30,781 bases of DNA, taken from NCBI GenBank assembly GCA_039182715.1, contig JBCDBY010000010.1, forward strand, positions 1 to 30,781. Direction: 5' to 3'. The stretch comes from JBCDBY01 sp039182715 (GTDB lineage Bacteria > Planctomycetota > PLA2). The notes beneath the pieces are model-generated. The model made no database searches, was not told the DNA's origin, and was given only the letters and a program-made list of their open reading frames with translations. The position numbers were made by a program, and so were the translations under genes. Positions 1-9,590 of this stretch are shown in pieces (positions within the stretch are counted from its first letter, which is position 1; each line of letters starts with the position of its first letter).

Positions 1-1580
<1,580 letters not shown>

Positions 1581-1589
1581 GGGCGGAGC

Positions 1590-1595
1590 AGCGTA
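1590..1595 (-). promoter_or_regulatory. -10-like box of recQ (TACGCT)
   Basis: On the minus strand TACGCT is followed by 9 bases and the recQ ATG, with no ribosome binding site between them. It fits the TANNNT-before-start pattern seen at other genes in this window. No convincing -35 box is visible. Confidence 0.4.
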
Positions 1596-1639
1596 ACGCG
1601 GAGGAGGAACAAGGGGGCGAAGGGAACGGGCCCGGCGGA

Positions 1640-1690
1640 GAGCTCCGAGCCAGGGGTACCGAGCCGGGAGCCCCGAGCCGGACTCCGTCG
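1640..1690. repeat. Degenerate GC-rich intergenic repeat (GAGCCGGGAGCCCCGAGCC type)
   Basis: The stretch repeats the words CCGAGCC and GAGCCGGG. It resembles the GC-rich elements at 14605-14634 and 18361-18436, which share GGGAGCCGGG-like words. All three lie between genes. It is probably a decayed copy of one dispersed element. Confidence 0.4.
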
Positions 1691-1767
1691 AATCGCGCCA
1701 GGTGCGGAATCAAATCCGCAGACCAATCGCGCAACTCCCGCCGCCGCCCCTCCTTATGCGCGCCAAC

Positions 1768-1805
1768 CCATGCACCTCTTGCATGGAAAAGTGTGTGGAA
1801 AAGTG
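1768..1805. promoter_or_regulatory. Inverted repeat and paired direct repeat upstream of the STAS gene
   Basis: A perfect 7-bp inverted repeat (CCATGCA, 5-base gap, TGCATGG) spans 1768-1786. It is followed by two direct copies of TGGAAAAGTG at 1784-1793 and 1796-1805. The region is much more A-rich than its surroundings and lies 60 to 100 bases before the STAS start. A regulator binding site is an inference from its symmetry and position. Confidence 0.4.
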
Positions 1806-1852
1806 GTGGTTGGGCGGTTTGCCGTGGGGGCCTCGCTCCTCGCTCTTCCTGC

Positions 1853-1858
1853 TACCCT
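1853..1858 (+). promoter_or_regulatory. -10-like box of the STAS gene (TACCCT)
   Basis: TACCCT is followed by exactly 6 bases and then the ATG at 1865. There is no Shine-Dalgarno sequence, so a transcript starting at or next to the A of ATG would be leaderless. Confidence 0.5.
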
Positions 1859-1864
1859 GCGCGC

Positions 1865-2290
1865 ATGAAGGTGGATCTCGAGAAGCGCGGAGCGATCTCC
1901 CTCGTGCGGGTCGGCGGAGAGATCGATCTCGTGTCGATTCCGAAGGCCACGCCGGTGATGGACGAGGTGTTCGCCACCCCGCCGCCGTGCGTCGTGCTCA
2001 ACTGCGCCGGGCTCTCCGTCGTCACGTCGAGCGCGATCTCCTTCCTCGTCGACACGACGCAGCGCGCCCGCTCGTTCCCGATCGGCGACTGCGTGATCAG
2101 CGAGCCGTCGCCGCTGCTGAAGCGCAGCCTCGAGTCGCTCAACCGCGATGGTTGGGTGACGGTCTTCGCCACGGACGACGAGGCGCTCGCGCACTTCCGC
2201 GAGCAGGACCTCGAGGCGTCGATTCGAAACGAATCGAAGCCGCCCGCGAACTGGCGCGAGCGGCTTCGTGAGTGGTTGCGGAAACGGTAG
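1865..2290 (+). CDS. STAS-domain protein (anti-sigma factor antagonist type)
   Basis: A 141-residue cytoplasmic protein with the SpoIIAA-like fold. The opening strand VGGEIDLVSIPKA and the central VVLNCAGLSVVTSSAISFLV match the pattern of a strand followed by the helix that carries the phosphorylatable Ser in this family. Here the usual D-S-S-G is T-S-S-A, so Ser remains available. The C-terminal part after about residue 100 contains DDEALAHFR, and the last 30 residues form a charged Arg/Lys-rich tail. A second STAS protein at 14216-14566 shares the DDEALxHFR ending, so the two are probably paralogues. Its kinase and sigma partners are not evident next to it. The stop codon abuts the stop of the convergent 11-haem cytochrome gene. 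Confidence 0.85.
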   Translation: MKVDLEKRGAISLVRVGGEIDLVSIPKATPVMDEVFATPPPCVVLNCAGLSVVTSSAISFLVDTTQRARSFPIGDCVISEPSPLLKRSLESLNRDGWVTVFATDDEALAHFREQDLEASIRNESKPPANWRERLREWLRKR

Positions 2291-5107
2291 CTACTTCGCC
2301 TTCTGCGGCGGCGCGGGCGGGTTGATCGCCTCGTCGAGCGTCGTGTTCATCTCGCCGTTCGAGTCGATCCAGCTGTCCAGGATGATGCCGGTATCCGGGT
2401 CGGTCAGGCGGCGGACGATCGTCGCGCCGAGCGCACCGGCCATCTCCGGGTTCGTGGCCCCGTCCCGCAGGTTGCGGCCCTGGCCGGGGTGGCGCAGCGC
2501 GTGGTTGTTCGAACCGGTCTCGCGGCCGTTGATGTCGACCAGGCGATCGAGGTTGAAGCGCACCTTCGTGAACGCGTCGGTCTGGAAGAGCGCCGCCGGC
2601 GACACGCCGTCCTCGCGGCCCTTGCGGTTGTTGTCGTTGTCGATCGGGTTGGCCGGGAAGCCCTGGTCGTTGAAGAGGAACAGACCCGTGCCGAGTCCGG
2701 CGACCATGTGCACCCACAACGGCGAGTTGAGGTGGTTGTTCGTGTTCTGTCCGAAGTGGAGCGTGAGCTCCCCGAAGTCCAGCTGGTCGAACTGCGACGT
2801 CGCCATCGCGTTGCGGAAGGTGTCGTAGAGCGGCCCGTACTGCTGGATGCCCTGCGTCGTCATGTGGCACGAGACGCAGTACCGCGGGCCTTCCTTGTCG
2901 GCACTCACCCGTCCGCGGATCGAGTGCGCCATCATCGCGTTGTGGCCCAGCGAGGCGTAGGGCGAGTCGTTGCCCTTGCCCTTGCGGTCGCTGAACGCGT
3001 AGATCTGCGAGATGTTGTTCTGGCGGTCCTCCCAGCGGAAGAACATCTTCGTGTTCGGGCTGACCTGCGTGATCTCGTTCTTCGAGTTGACGCCGAGCGT
3101 CATGAAGACCGGGCTCTGGTAGACGAAGTCCGCCTCGTCCTCCTCGAAGACGATGCGCTGCCCGGTGATGTTGCTGAAGTTGTTGCCGTTGTCGTATTCA
3201 CCCCACAGATGGCAGCCCATGCAGGTGTTGGTCCAGCTCGCGTGGCAGGACGCGCAGTCCATCGAGTCGCTGTGCTGGAAGCCGGTCGGCGTCGCGTTCG
3301 ACGCCTGGAACGGGCCGTGGCCCGTGGTGTCCTGTCCGTCGTCGCGGCCCATGGCGTAGCTCGCCTTGTGGGTGAAGAGGTCCCGGTCGGTGAACGGGTT
3401 CTTCTTGCCGCTGTCGACGATCGTGTCGAGCGTCTGGGGCACGTAGTGGCGCGCGCCCGTCAGCTTGGAGTACATGAAGAAGTCGTCGCCTTCCTTGACG
3501 ACGTGGTTCAGCACGCGCCCGCTGGAGTCCACCGCGAGCTCGCGCACCTGACCGTCGTAGGCGACACCGGTCCGCGTCGTCGCGTAGGAGTTGACGCCGC
3601 CGTGGCAGCTCTCGCAGCGGATCGAGACCGCGTGGTCCATCCGGCTGACGATCTTCTCGTTGTCGCCCGCGGCCGGATCGGCCCCGTGCAGGTCGGCGCT
3701 GGTGTGGCAATCGATGCAGCCCATGCCGGCGTCGTAATGCACGTCGGGCGGCGTATCGTCGCGCCCGTCGCCGTCGTAGTCCTCCAGCAGGAGGTACTGG
3801 TTGGCGTTGCGGCCGTTGAACTCGCGGTTGTTGCCGCGGTCGGGGCGACCCTCGAAGCCGAACAGACGTGCGTCGTTCGAGGTGTTGCGGTAGGACGCGG
3901 GCTGCGCGGGGTACTGGTTGCGGCGCCGCACGTCCTGGTTCTGGTCGAGGCGGATGCCCCAGTACTGCATGACCGTGCGGTTCGAGCCCTGGTGGCAGCC
4001 CGCACAGGTGTAGTCGTCCATGCCCTGCACCTCTTCCCCGCTCGGAAGCGTCTTGAAGGTGCTGACGATCAGGTGCCGCCGCACGTGCGGCAGTTCGGGA
4101 TCGTCGATGTCGTCCGGGTCGTAGGGCTCGTCCCGGTTGATGTTCGGGTCCGTGCTGCCGGCGCGGCCGTTCACGCTGTACGGCATGTGGCACGACGTGC
4201 AGCCGGACGAGCGGTAGTCGCCCGTGCGGTTGTTCGCGCCCGCGCTGCCGAGGTGGCAGTCGCCGCAGGTGAAGGCGACCTGCTCGTGCAGGAGATTCGC
4301 CATCGGCGAGCCGGTGACCGCGCGGCCGTCCGGATGGAAGTGCGCGCTCAGGTCCGCCTCGATGTTCGCGACGTCGTAGTCCGGGTTGTTGAAGATCGCG
4401 TCCGGACTGTTGTCGTTCCGGACCGAGAAGACCGGGTACTCGAGCAGGCGCTGGACCGCGCCGATCAGGTCGGCGTCGAAGTCCTCGTCCGTGACCGCGC
4501 GGAAGCCCATGTCGGCCGCCGTGTCGCTGTGCAGGCCACGGTGCGCCTCGATGCGGTTGTCGACACCGATCGAGAAGGCCGCACCCGAGAAGATGCCCAT
4601 CGACGTCGCCAGCGGGCTGGAGTTGACCGCATCGACGTGCGGCTCATGGCACTGGCCGCACGACTCGCCCCGCGTGACGACCCGCAGGTCGCCGGGGTTG
4701 ATGAACTTGAGGTACTCGAGCGCCGTATAGCTCTGCCCGTCCACCTCGTAGTCGGGGAACTTGTCGATGCCGGTCAGCGTGAGGCGGTTGAAGTACGCCT
4801 GCGCGTTGCGGTCGAGGTTGTCGCGGTCGCCGATCTGCGGCGGCGGCGGCACGTGGCTGTCGTCCTTGTCCTGCCCGTCGGGATTCCCGCCGTGACAGGT
4901 GACGCACGCCATTTTCGATGCGCCGGGGAATGGGTGGGGGTCTTCCATGCCCGGGCCGGCGTACGGCACGTCCTTGGCGCCGTTGTGGCACAGCATGCAC
5001 GATGAAATGCGCTGCTCCGCCGCCAGCTGGCGGCCGGCCGAGTCACCGCATCCCGCCAAAAAGAGGGCGAGAATGAGGGTGACCCCGAGTCTCCTTGCCG
5101 TATCCAT
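2291..5107 (-). CDS. 11-haem c-type cytochrome lipoprotein
   Basis: A 938-residue exported lipoprotein, probably the outermost electron carrier of the cluster. The start at 5107 is chosen over a longer frame because it follows a strong GAAGGAGAG site and gives a clean lipoprotein signal, with lipobox LAGC at residues 17-20. Eleven CxxCH haem-binding motifs occur between residue 37 (CMLCH) and residue 744 (CVSCH). The last 190 residues carry no haem motif. The motifs are widely and unevenly spaced, unlike the regular repeats of the 23-haem protein, and the linkers contain Asp/Asn-rich stretches such as DYDGDGRDD that could bind Ca2+. The overall look recalls surface multihaem cytochromes, but I cannot assign it to a named family such as OmcA or MtrC. 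It lies 81 bases downstream of the 7-haem gene. Confidence 0.9.
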   Translation of the reverse strand: MDTARRLGVTLILALFLAGCGDSAGRQLAAEQRISSCMLCHNGAKDVPYAGPGMEDPHPFPGASKMACVTCHGGNPDGQDKDDSHVPPPPQIGDRDNLDRNAQAYFNRLTLTGIDKFPDYEVDGQSYTALEYLKFINPGDLRVVTRGESCGQCHEPHVDAVNSSPLATSMGIFSGAAFSIGVDNRIEAHRGLHSDTAADMGFRAVTDEDFDADLIGAVQRLLEYPVFSVRNDNSPDAIFNNPDYDVANIEADLSAHFHPDGRAVTGSPMANLLHEQVAFTCGDCHLGSAGANNRTGDYRSSGCTSCHMPYSVNGRAGSTDPNINRDEPYDPDDIDDPELPHVRRHLIVSTFKTLPSGEEVQGMDDYTCAGCHQGSNRTVMQYWGIRLDQNQDVRRRNQYPAQPASYRNTSNDARLFGFEGRPDRGNNREFNGRNANQYLLLEDYDGDGRDDTPPDVHYDAGMGCIDCHTSADLHGADPAAGDNEKIVSRMDHAVSIRCESCHGGVNSYATTRTGVAYDGQVRELAVDSSGRVLNHVVKEGDDFFMYSKLTGARHYVPQTLDTIVDSGKKNPFTDRDLFTHKASYAMGRDDGQDTTGHGPFQASNATPTGFQHSDSMDCASCHASWTNTCMGCHLWGEYDNGNNFSNITGQRIVFEEDEADFVYQSPVFMTLGVNSKNEITQVSPNTKMFFRWEDRQNNISQIYAFSDRKGKGNDSPYASLGHNAMMAHSIRGRVSADKEGPRYCVSCHMTTQGIQQYGPLYDTFRNAMATSQFDQLDFGELTLHFGQNTNNHLNSPLWVHMVAGLGTGLFLFNDQGFPANPIDNDNNRKGREDGVSPAALFQTDAFTKVRFNLDRLVDINGRETGSNNHALRHPGQGRNLRDGATNPEMAGALGATIVRRLTDPDTGIILDSWIDSNGEMNTTLDEAINPPAPPQKAK

Positions 5108-5188
5108 AAGCTCTCCTTCGAGAACGTCCTCCGCGGGAACCCTATTGCCCGACCATTGATGCGCCATCGATTCCTCCGGGGCCGTCTC

Positions 5189-5881
5189 CTATCGGGACGA
5201 CCGCAAGTTGCCGGCGTCGCGCACCGTGGCCTGGTTCCAGCGCGTCGGCACGTGGCACCGATCGCAGTTGTCGACCCATCCGAGGCCGAGGTGGGGCGGA
5301 TTGACCGCCTGCGCGAGCTCGTCTCGGTGGCAGGTCACGCACTCCGGGTCGGCCGGGAGGAAGCGCCCCACGCGCGCGCCCGGATGGCAGCGCTGGCAGG
5401 CGACGCTTGCGTGCGCGCCGGTGAGCGGGAGTCGCGTCTTGAGGTGCTGCTCCACCTGGCCGTACGGACGCCACGTCTGCTGCGTGTGGCAGGAGACGCA
5501 GGTCTGGTTGAGCTGACCCTGGTGGTAGTCCTCGTGGCAGCCGACGCAGCCCTTCGATGCGAAGGTCTCGACCGGTCCGCGGTCGTTGTGGCAGCGCAGG
5601 CACTGCGCCTGCGCGTGGGCGCCGATGAGCGCGACGCCGGTCTCCTTCTCGTGGTCGAACTCGAAGTCCGGCCGCAGCTCGTTCCACTTGTTTCCGATGT
5701 GGCAGAGCGAGCAGTCGGCCGGGAAGGTGTCGTGGGGGATCACCGGACCCAGACGCGACCACCAGCGATGCAGCGCGGCGTCCCCGCGCGAGCCGGACTT
5801 CTTCGACACGCACGCGGCCGAGACCGAGATCGTGACGAGCAGGATGATCCAGAAGAGGGGGGTTCGTGTCGTGCCTCTCAT
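5189..5881 (-). CDS. 7-haem c-type cytochrome lipoprotein (doubled CxxCH type)
   Basis: A 230-residue exported cytochrome. The ATG at 5881 lies 2 bases after the stop of the barrel gene, so translation is probably coupled. The signal peptide ends in a lipobox, SAAC, at about residue 24. Seven CxxCH motifs run from residue 57 (CSLCH) to residue 206 (CDRCH). The linkers repeat the pattern FDH...T...L.GAH....C..CH, also found many times in the 23-haem protein, so the two share a repeat ancestry. Coming directly after the outer-membrane barrel, it is a candidate for the cytochrome that docks on or threads through the barrel. That role is inferred from gene order only. Confidence 0.9.
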   Translation of the reverse strand: MRGTTRTPLFWIILLVTISVSAACVSKKSGSRGDAALHRWWSRLGPVIPHDTFPADCSLCHIGNKWNELRPDFEFDHEKETGVALIGAHAQAQCLRCHNDRGPVETFASKGCVGCHEDYHQGQLNQTCVSCHTQQTWRPYGQVEQHLKTRLPLTGAHASVACQRCHPGARVGRFLPADPECVTCHRDELAQAVNPPHLGLGWVDNCDRCHVPTRWNQATVRDAGNLRSSR

Positions 5882-5883
5882 CC

Positions 5884-7551
5884 CTAGAACCTCTTGGTCA
5901 AGTTGAAGCCGATGGAGTAGTTCGTTTCCTCGTCGAACACGATGACCTCCGCGAACAGGTCGAGGTCCCATGTTTCCCAGACGAAGATGCCGGTGCTGAG
6001 CCGAACCCAGTGCTGGATCAGGTCGTCCCGATCCGGCGGGAAGCCGTCGAGGTGACGCTCCGAGATCTCGTAGAGCAGGTTGACCGAGTAGCGCGGGCGG
6101 TTGAACCCGATCGTGCCGCGCAGCCCGTAGACCTCCTCGAACTTCGCGACCGAGACGAACGCGGTCACGTCGAGCCGGAAGCCGTCGGTGAACAGGTCGC
6201 GCCACTCGATCGAGAGGTCGGCCGCGCCGCCCGTGTCGTCCTGGTCGACCCATCCGACGAGGTTGCCGCGCACGCGCGTGACCCGGCCGAACCAGCGCCA
6301 GCCCTCGAGCGTGACGCGATCCAGCTTGTCCTCGGCGTAGCGCTGCGGATCGGGCGGCAGGAACTCGAACCGCTCGATATCGGGGAACTCCTGATGGCGG
6401 TAGGTCACCTCCAGGCCGTTGCCCGTGCTCCACGTCTTGCTCACCGTGGCGAAGGCGTAGGTGATCGCCGACCCGCCTCCGGAGAGCTCGTCGGAGCCGC
6501 TGTAGATGTCGAGGAAGACGACCGCATCGACGAACCAGCCGGCGGCGGGCAGCCAGCGGAACTTACCGACGATCAGGTCGCGATCCGCGTCCGTGTTGTG
6601 CCAGGTCTTCTGGTACCCGATGCGGAACTCGATCTCCTCGCGCGGCCCGTTCACGAACCGGTACCAGACGCCGAGCCCGATGTCGTCGCTATTGAACGGC
6701 ATGTTCTTGATCGGCTCCGGAAGGAACCCGAGGCTGAACCCGACGGAATGGCCGTTCTCGAAGCGGTGGTTGTATTCCACGCCGTCGATGACCTGGAACT
6801 CCGGCATCGTGTAGTGCAGGAAGCGTCCGACCTCCCAGCGGTTGGGGGCGAAGCGCGTGCCGCCGTAGAGGTAGCTGAGCCGCCGCACGAGGAAGTTCCA
6901 GCCCTCGGTCTCGTCGTACTCGGTGAGATACGCGGCCTCGACGTTGACGCGGAGCATGCCGCCGAATCCCGCGACGTTGCTCACCGTGAAATCGGTGCCG
7001 ACGCGGAAGTAGGAGTTGGTGAAGTCCTGGTCGAGATACTCCGTCAACGCCGCATAGATGTAGGCGCGGCCCTGGAGGGCGCGGGCGCGCTGGCGCGGAT
7101 GCACCGGCGGCACCTCGGTCAGCAGCGGATCGCCCTTCTTGTAGTTCTCGTCCTTGTTCGTCCACCCCGGGTGGTCGGGCGTGTCCGGTTCCGGATCGTC
7201 GGGCTCCGGCTCCGGCTCCTTTTCGCGGGCGAAGCGCGAGGCGGGCACGGTGACGTCGCCGCGCGTGCCGAGCTCCAGACGCGTGTTGGCGTCGGTCAGC
7301 TCGACGACGGCGCTGCGGTCACGCACCTCCGTGACGGTACCGGTGAAGGTACCGCCGCGTCGGGGCCGAAACGTCACGCGATCGCCCTCGGCGAGGCCGT
7401 CCGCCTCGCCGCGATCGACGACCACGGTCGGGCCGTCGTTGACGGTTGTGATCCGAAGGCCGAGCGTCTGCGGCGCGGCCTCCGGTTGGGCATCTTCCTG
7501 CGCCAGAACGGCGCCGGACATGCAAAGAAAGAGCAGGACCTTCGCTCTCAC
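5884..7551 (-). CDS. Outer-membrane beta-barrel protein with N-terminal SH3-like domain
   Basis: A 555-residue exported protein. It starts with GTG at 7551 in a GTGA overlap with the 23-haem gene, behind a strong AAGGAGG site. Residues 1-18 form a signal peptide. Residues 27-105 look like a small all-beta SH3-like domain, followed by an acidic, Pro-rich linker at about 106-150. The remaining 400 residues alternate hydrophobic and polar residues in amphipathic strands with many aromatics, and the chain ends in Phe (NLTKRF). A C-terminal Phe is the usual signal of barrels inserted by the BAM machinery. No Cys is seen after the signal peptide and there is no haem motif. Lying among haem genes, it is best read as the porin part of a porin-cytochrome conduit. 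I do not recognise it as MtrB or OmbB by sequence. Confidence 0.85.
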   Translation of the reverse strand: MRAKVLLFLCMSGAVLAQEDAQPEAAPQTLGLRITTVNDGPTVVVDRGEADGLAEGDRVTFRPRRGGTFTGTVTEVRDRSAVVELTDANTRLELGTRGDVTVPASRFAREKEPEPEPDDPEPDTPDHPGWTNKDENYKKGDPLLTEVPPVHPRQRARALQGRAYIYAALTEYLDQDFTNSYFRVGTDFTVSNVAGFGGMLRVNVEAAYLTEYDETEGWNFLVRRLSYLYGGTRFAPNRWEVGRFLHYTMPEFQVIDGVEYNHRFENGHSVGFSLGFLPEPIKNMPFNSDDIGLGVWYRFVNGPREEIEFRIGYQKTWHNTDADRDLIVGKFRWLPAAGWFVDAVVFLDIYSGSDELSGGGSAITYAFATVSKTWSTGNGLEVTYRHQEFPDIERFEFLPPDPQRYAEDKLDRVTLEGWRWFGRVTRVRGNLVGWVDQDDTGGAADLSIEWRDLFTDGFRLDVTAFVSVAKFEEVYGLRGTIGFNRPRYSVNLLYEISERHLDGFPPDRDDLIQHWVRLSTGIFVWETWDLDLFAEVIVFDEETNYSIGFNLTKRF

Positions 7552-9590
7552 TTCGCCCTCCTTCGCAACGGGTTCTTACGGGTCGAATGACAGTCGGCGC
7601 ACTTGCGCCCGAGCGGTCGGTAGCGGATCACGGTCTGTTTGCCGATCCGCTCCGGCTTGTGACACGCGCTGCAGTCGAGCTTGCGGTGCGACTCGTCGAG
7701 CCGGAACCGCGAGTCGAGGTTGTGGCGGAACCGGATGGCGCCCCAGCTCGTCGCGCTGTCGTGGCACTTCTCGCAGTTCACCTTCCCCCGCCGCCGCTGG
7801 AACTGGCCCGCGTGCGGGTCGTCGTGGCAGTCGGCGCAGCGGTTGCCCGCCGCCCGGCCCCAGCTGCGTCCGCGCGCGTCCGCTTCCCGCATCGGCGTGT
7901 GGCAGGAGGAGCAGCTCGCCTGGCGATGGGCGCCGTCGAGCCGGAAGCCCGTCCACTTGGCGTGGTCGAACCCCTCGGGGAAGTCGCGGAACGACGTGGT
8001 GGTGTGACACCGCGCGCATCCGGTCTTTCCCTTCACCTCCCGGGGGTGTTCCTTGGTGTCGAACTCGCCGCGGTGCGGATCCGCATGGCAGGTCTGACAC
8101 CCCTCGTGGCGCCCGAAGTTGTCCTCCACGAAACCGAATGTCCGGCCGTTGCGATCCGGCTCCGGTCCTCGCTTGTGGCACGCCTCGCACGTCTCCTGGG
8201 CATGGGCTCCGTCGAGCGGGAACGACGTGAACTTGGCGTGGTCGAACGGGGTCACGAGATCTCGGAACGACGTGGTGCCGTGGCAGGCGGCGCACGAACC
8301 GTGCTCCGTCTCCCGCAGCTCCTCGTCGAACTTCGCGAACGCGTCGCGGTGCGCGTCGCGGTGGCAGGACGCGCAGGTGTCGTCCACGCCGCGGAAGGCG
8401 CGCGGACCGTCGGTCTCGCGCGGCTTGTGGCAGTCGTTGCAGTTCGTCTCGACGTGCCTGCCGGTGAGCGGCAGGTTCGTCTCCTCGTGCCGCGCGACCG
8501 TGAAGAGGTGCGGCTCGAAGTGGGTGCGCGCGTGGCAGGTCACGCAGGAGAGCGCCTTGAACTGGCCCTCGTGCACGTCCTGGTGGCAGCTCGCGCAATC
8601 GTCGGACGGGCGGCCCGGGTAGCGCTCCTCGAACGTGGGCAGCTCGGGCTGGTGGCACTCCGCGCAGGTCACCTCGTGGTGGGGGAGTTCGAGCGCGAAG
8701 CCCGACGCGGCGTGCTGCGCGTCGGTGACCTCGATCTCCTTCTCGCGGAAGCTCTCGTGGTCGGCGAGATGGCAGGTCGCGCAGCTCGCGCCCTCGGTCT
8801 TCTTCTCGAGCTTCGCGACCCCCTGAACGAACGCCGTCGCGTGCGGCGATTCGTGGCAGCTCGCGCAGTCGCGCGGTGGCCGCGGCGGCCCGTGCCCGAT
8901 CTTCTCGAGCGCGCGCGCGCCGTCCGCGGCGTGGCACTCGCGGCAGGAGAGCTCCGCATGTCCGCCGACGAGCGGCAGGAACTCCTCGTGACCCTCCGAG
9001 TCGAGCGCGTCCCACGACGTCTGGCTGTGGCACTGCACGCAGTTGGGCGTCATCTGCCCGTCGTGCGGGTCTTCGTGGCAGCTCGCGCAGTCCTGGTTGA
9101 GGCCGAGATAGCGTTTGCCGCCCTCCGGCAGGACCGGCGCCTTGGCGAGCGTGTGGCAGTCGACGCAGGCGAGCTCGAGGTGCCGGCCCGCCATGTCGAA
9201 GCCGATCATGCCGTGGTCGAACTTCTCGGGGTCGGGCACGCCGGCCGCCGCGAAGCTCTGCCGGTTGACCATCGCGAAGTTGTTGCCGTGATGGTCGCTG
9301 TGGCAGCGCGCGCAGCCGTTCGCCAGGTTCTTGTCGATCGCGCCGTGCAGCCCCCGGCCGGTCGCGATGTGCTGGCCGATGTCGTCGTGGCACGCCAGGC
9401 AGGACTCGGTCATGGAACCGAACAGTCCGCCGTGGCACTCCGCGCAGCTGCCGACCCCGTTCAGCTCGCTCACGCGCGCGTGCACGGTCGCCAGCGGCCC
9501 GGGCGAGGCGCGCACGAAGTCGGAGAACGCGATGCCGAGCACCAGCGCGAGCGAGCCGATCGCGATCCAGAAGCGCGGATTCCGGATCAC
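7548..9590 (-). CDS. 23-haem c-type cytochrome, N-terminally anchored
   Basis: A 680-residue periplasmic electron carrier. The start is GTG at 9590, which overlaps the stop of the upstream flavoprotein gene as GTGA and follows GGGAGG. Residues 7-24 form a hydrophobic helix after basic residues, so the protein is either anchored in the inner membrane with its body outside or cleaved near VRA. I count 23 CxxCH motifs from residue 49 (CAECH) to residue 664 (CADCH), about one per 27 residues. They come in repeats of the form CxxCHxDxHxGQF, C..CH....F, FDHA..T.F.L.GAH and C..CH, the doubled-CxxCH type. The tail is basic (RRRAK). An extended multihaem wire spanning the periplasm fits the regular repeats and the gene order. 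Confidence 0.93.
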   Translation of the reverse strand: MIRNPRFWIAIGSLALVLGIAFSDFVRASPGPLATVHARVSELNGVGSCAECHGGLFGSMTESCLACHDDIGQHIATGRGLHGAIDKNLANGCARCHSDHHGNNFAMVNRQSFAAAGVPDPEKFDHGMIGFDMAGRHLELACVDCHTLAKAPVLPEGGKRYLGLNQDCASCHEDPHDGQMTPNCVQCHSQTSWDALDSEGHEEFLPLVGGHAELSCRECHAADGARALEKIGHGPPRPPRDCASCHESPHATAFVQGVAKLEKKTEGASCATCHLADHESFREKEIEVTDAQHAASGFALELPHHEVTCAECHQPELPTFEERYPGRPSDDCASCHQDVHEGQFKALSCVTCHARTHFEPHLFTVARHEETNLPLTGRHVETNCNDCHKPRETDGPRAFRGVDDTCASCHRDAHRDAFAKFDEELRETEHGSCAACHGTTSFRDLVTPFDHAKFTSFPLDGAHAQETCEACHKRGPEPDRNGRTFGFVEDNFGRHEGCQTCHADPHRGEFDTKEHPREVKGKTGCARCHTTTSFRDFPEGFDHAKWTGFRLDGAHRQASCSSCHTPMREADARGRSWGRAAGNRCADCHDDPHAGQFQRRRGKVNCEKCHDSATSWGAIRFRHNLDSRFRLDESHRKLDCSACHKPERIGKQTVIRYRPLGRKCADCHSTRKNPLRRRAK

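Noticed and set aside
2489..5005. An 838-codon plus-strand frame under the 11-haem gene
   Set aside because: The minus strand carries eleven CxxCH motifs and a lipoprotein signal; the plus-strand product is low-complexity Val/Arg/Ala text without any recognisable domain.
5866..7590. A 574-codon plus-strand frame under the barrel gene
   Set aside because: The minus-strand product has a signal peptide, amphipathic strands and a C-terminal Phe, with overlapping neighbours. The plus frame shows none of these.
7548..9590. The repeated CxxCH-coding DNA as a CRISPR-like or tandem DNA repeat
   Set aside because: The similarity is at protein level only; spacing and bases vary between units and the frame is kept throughout.
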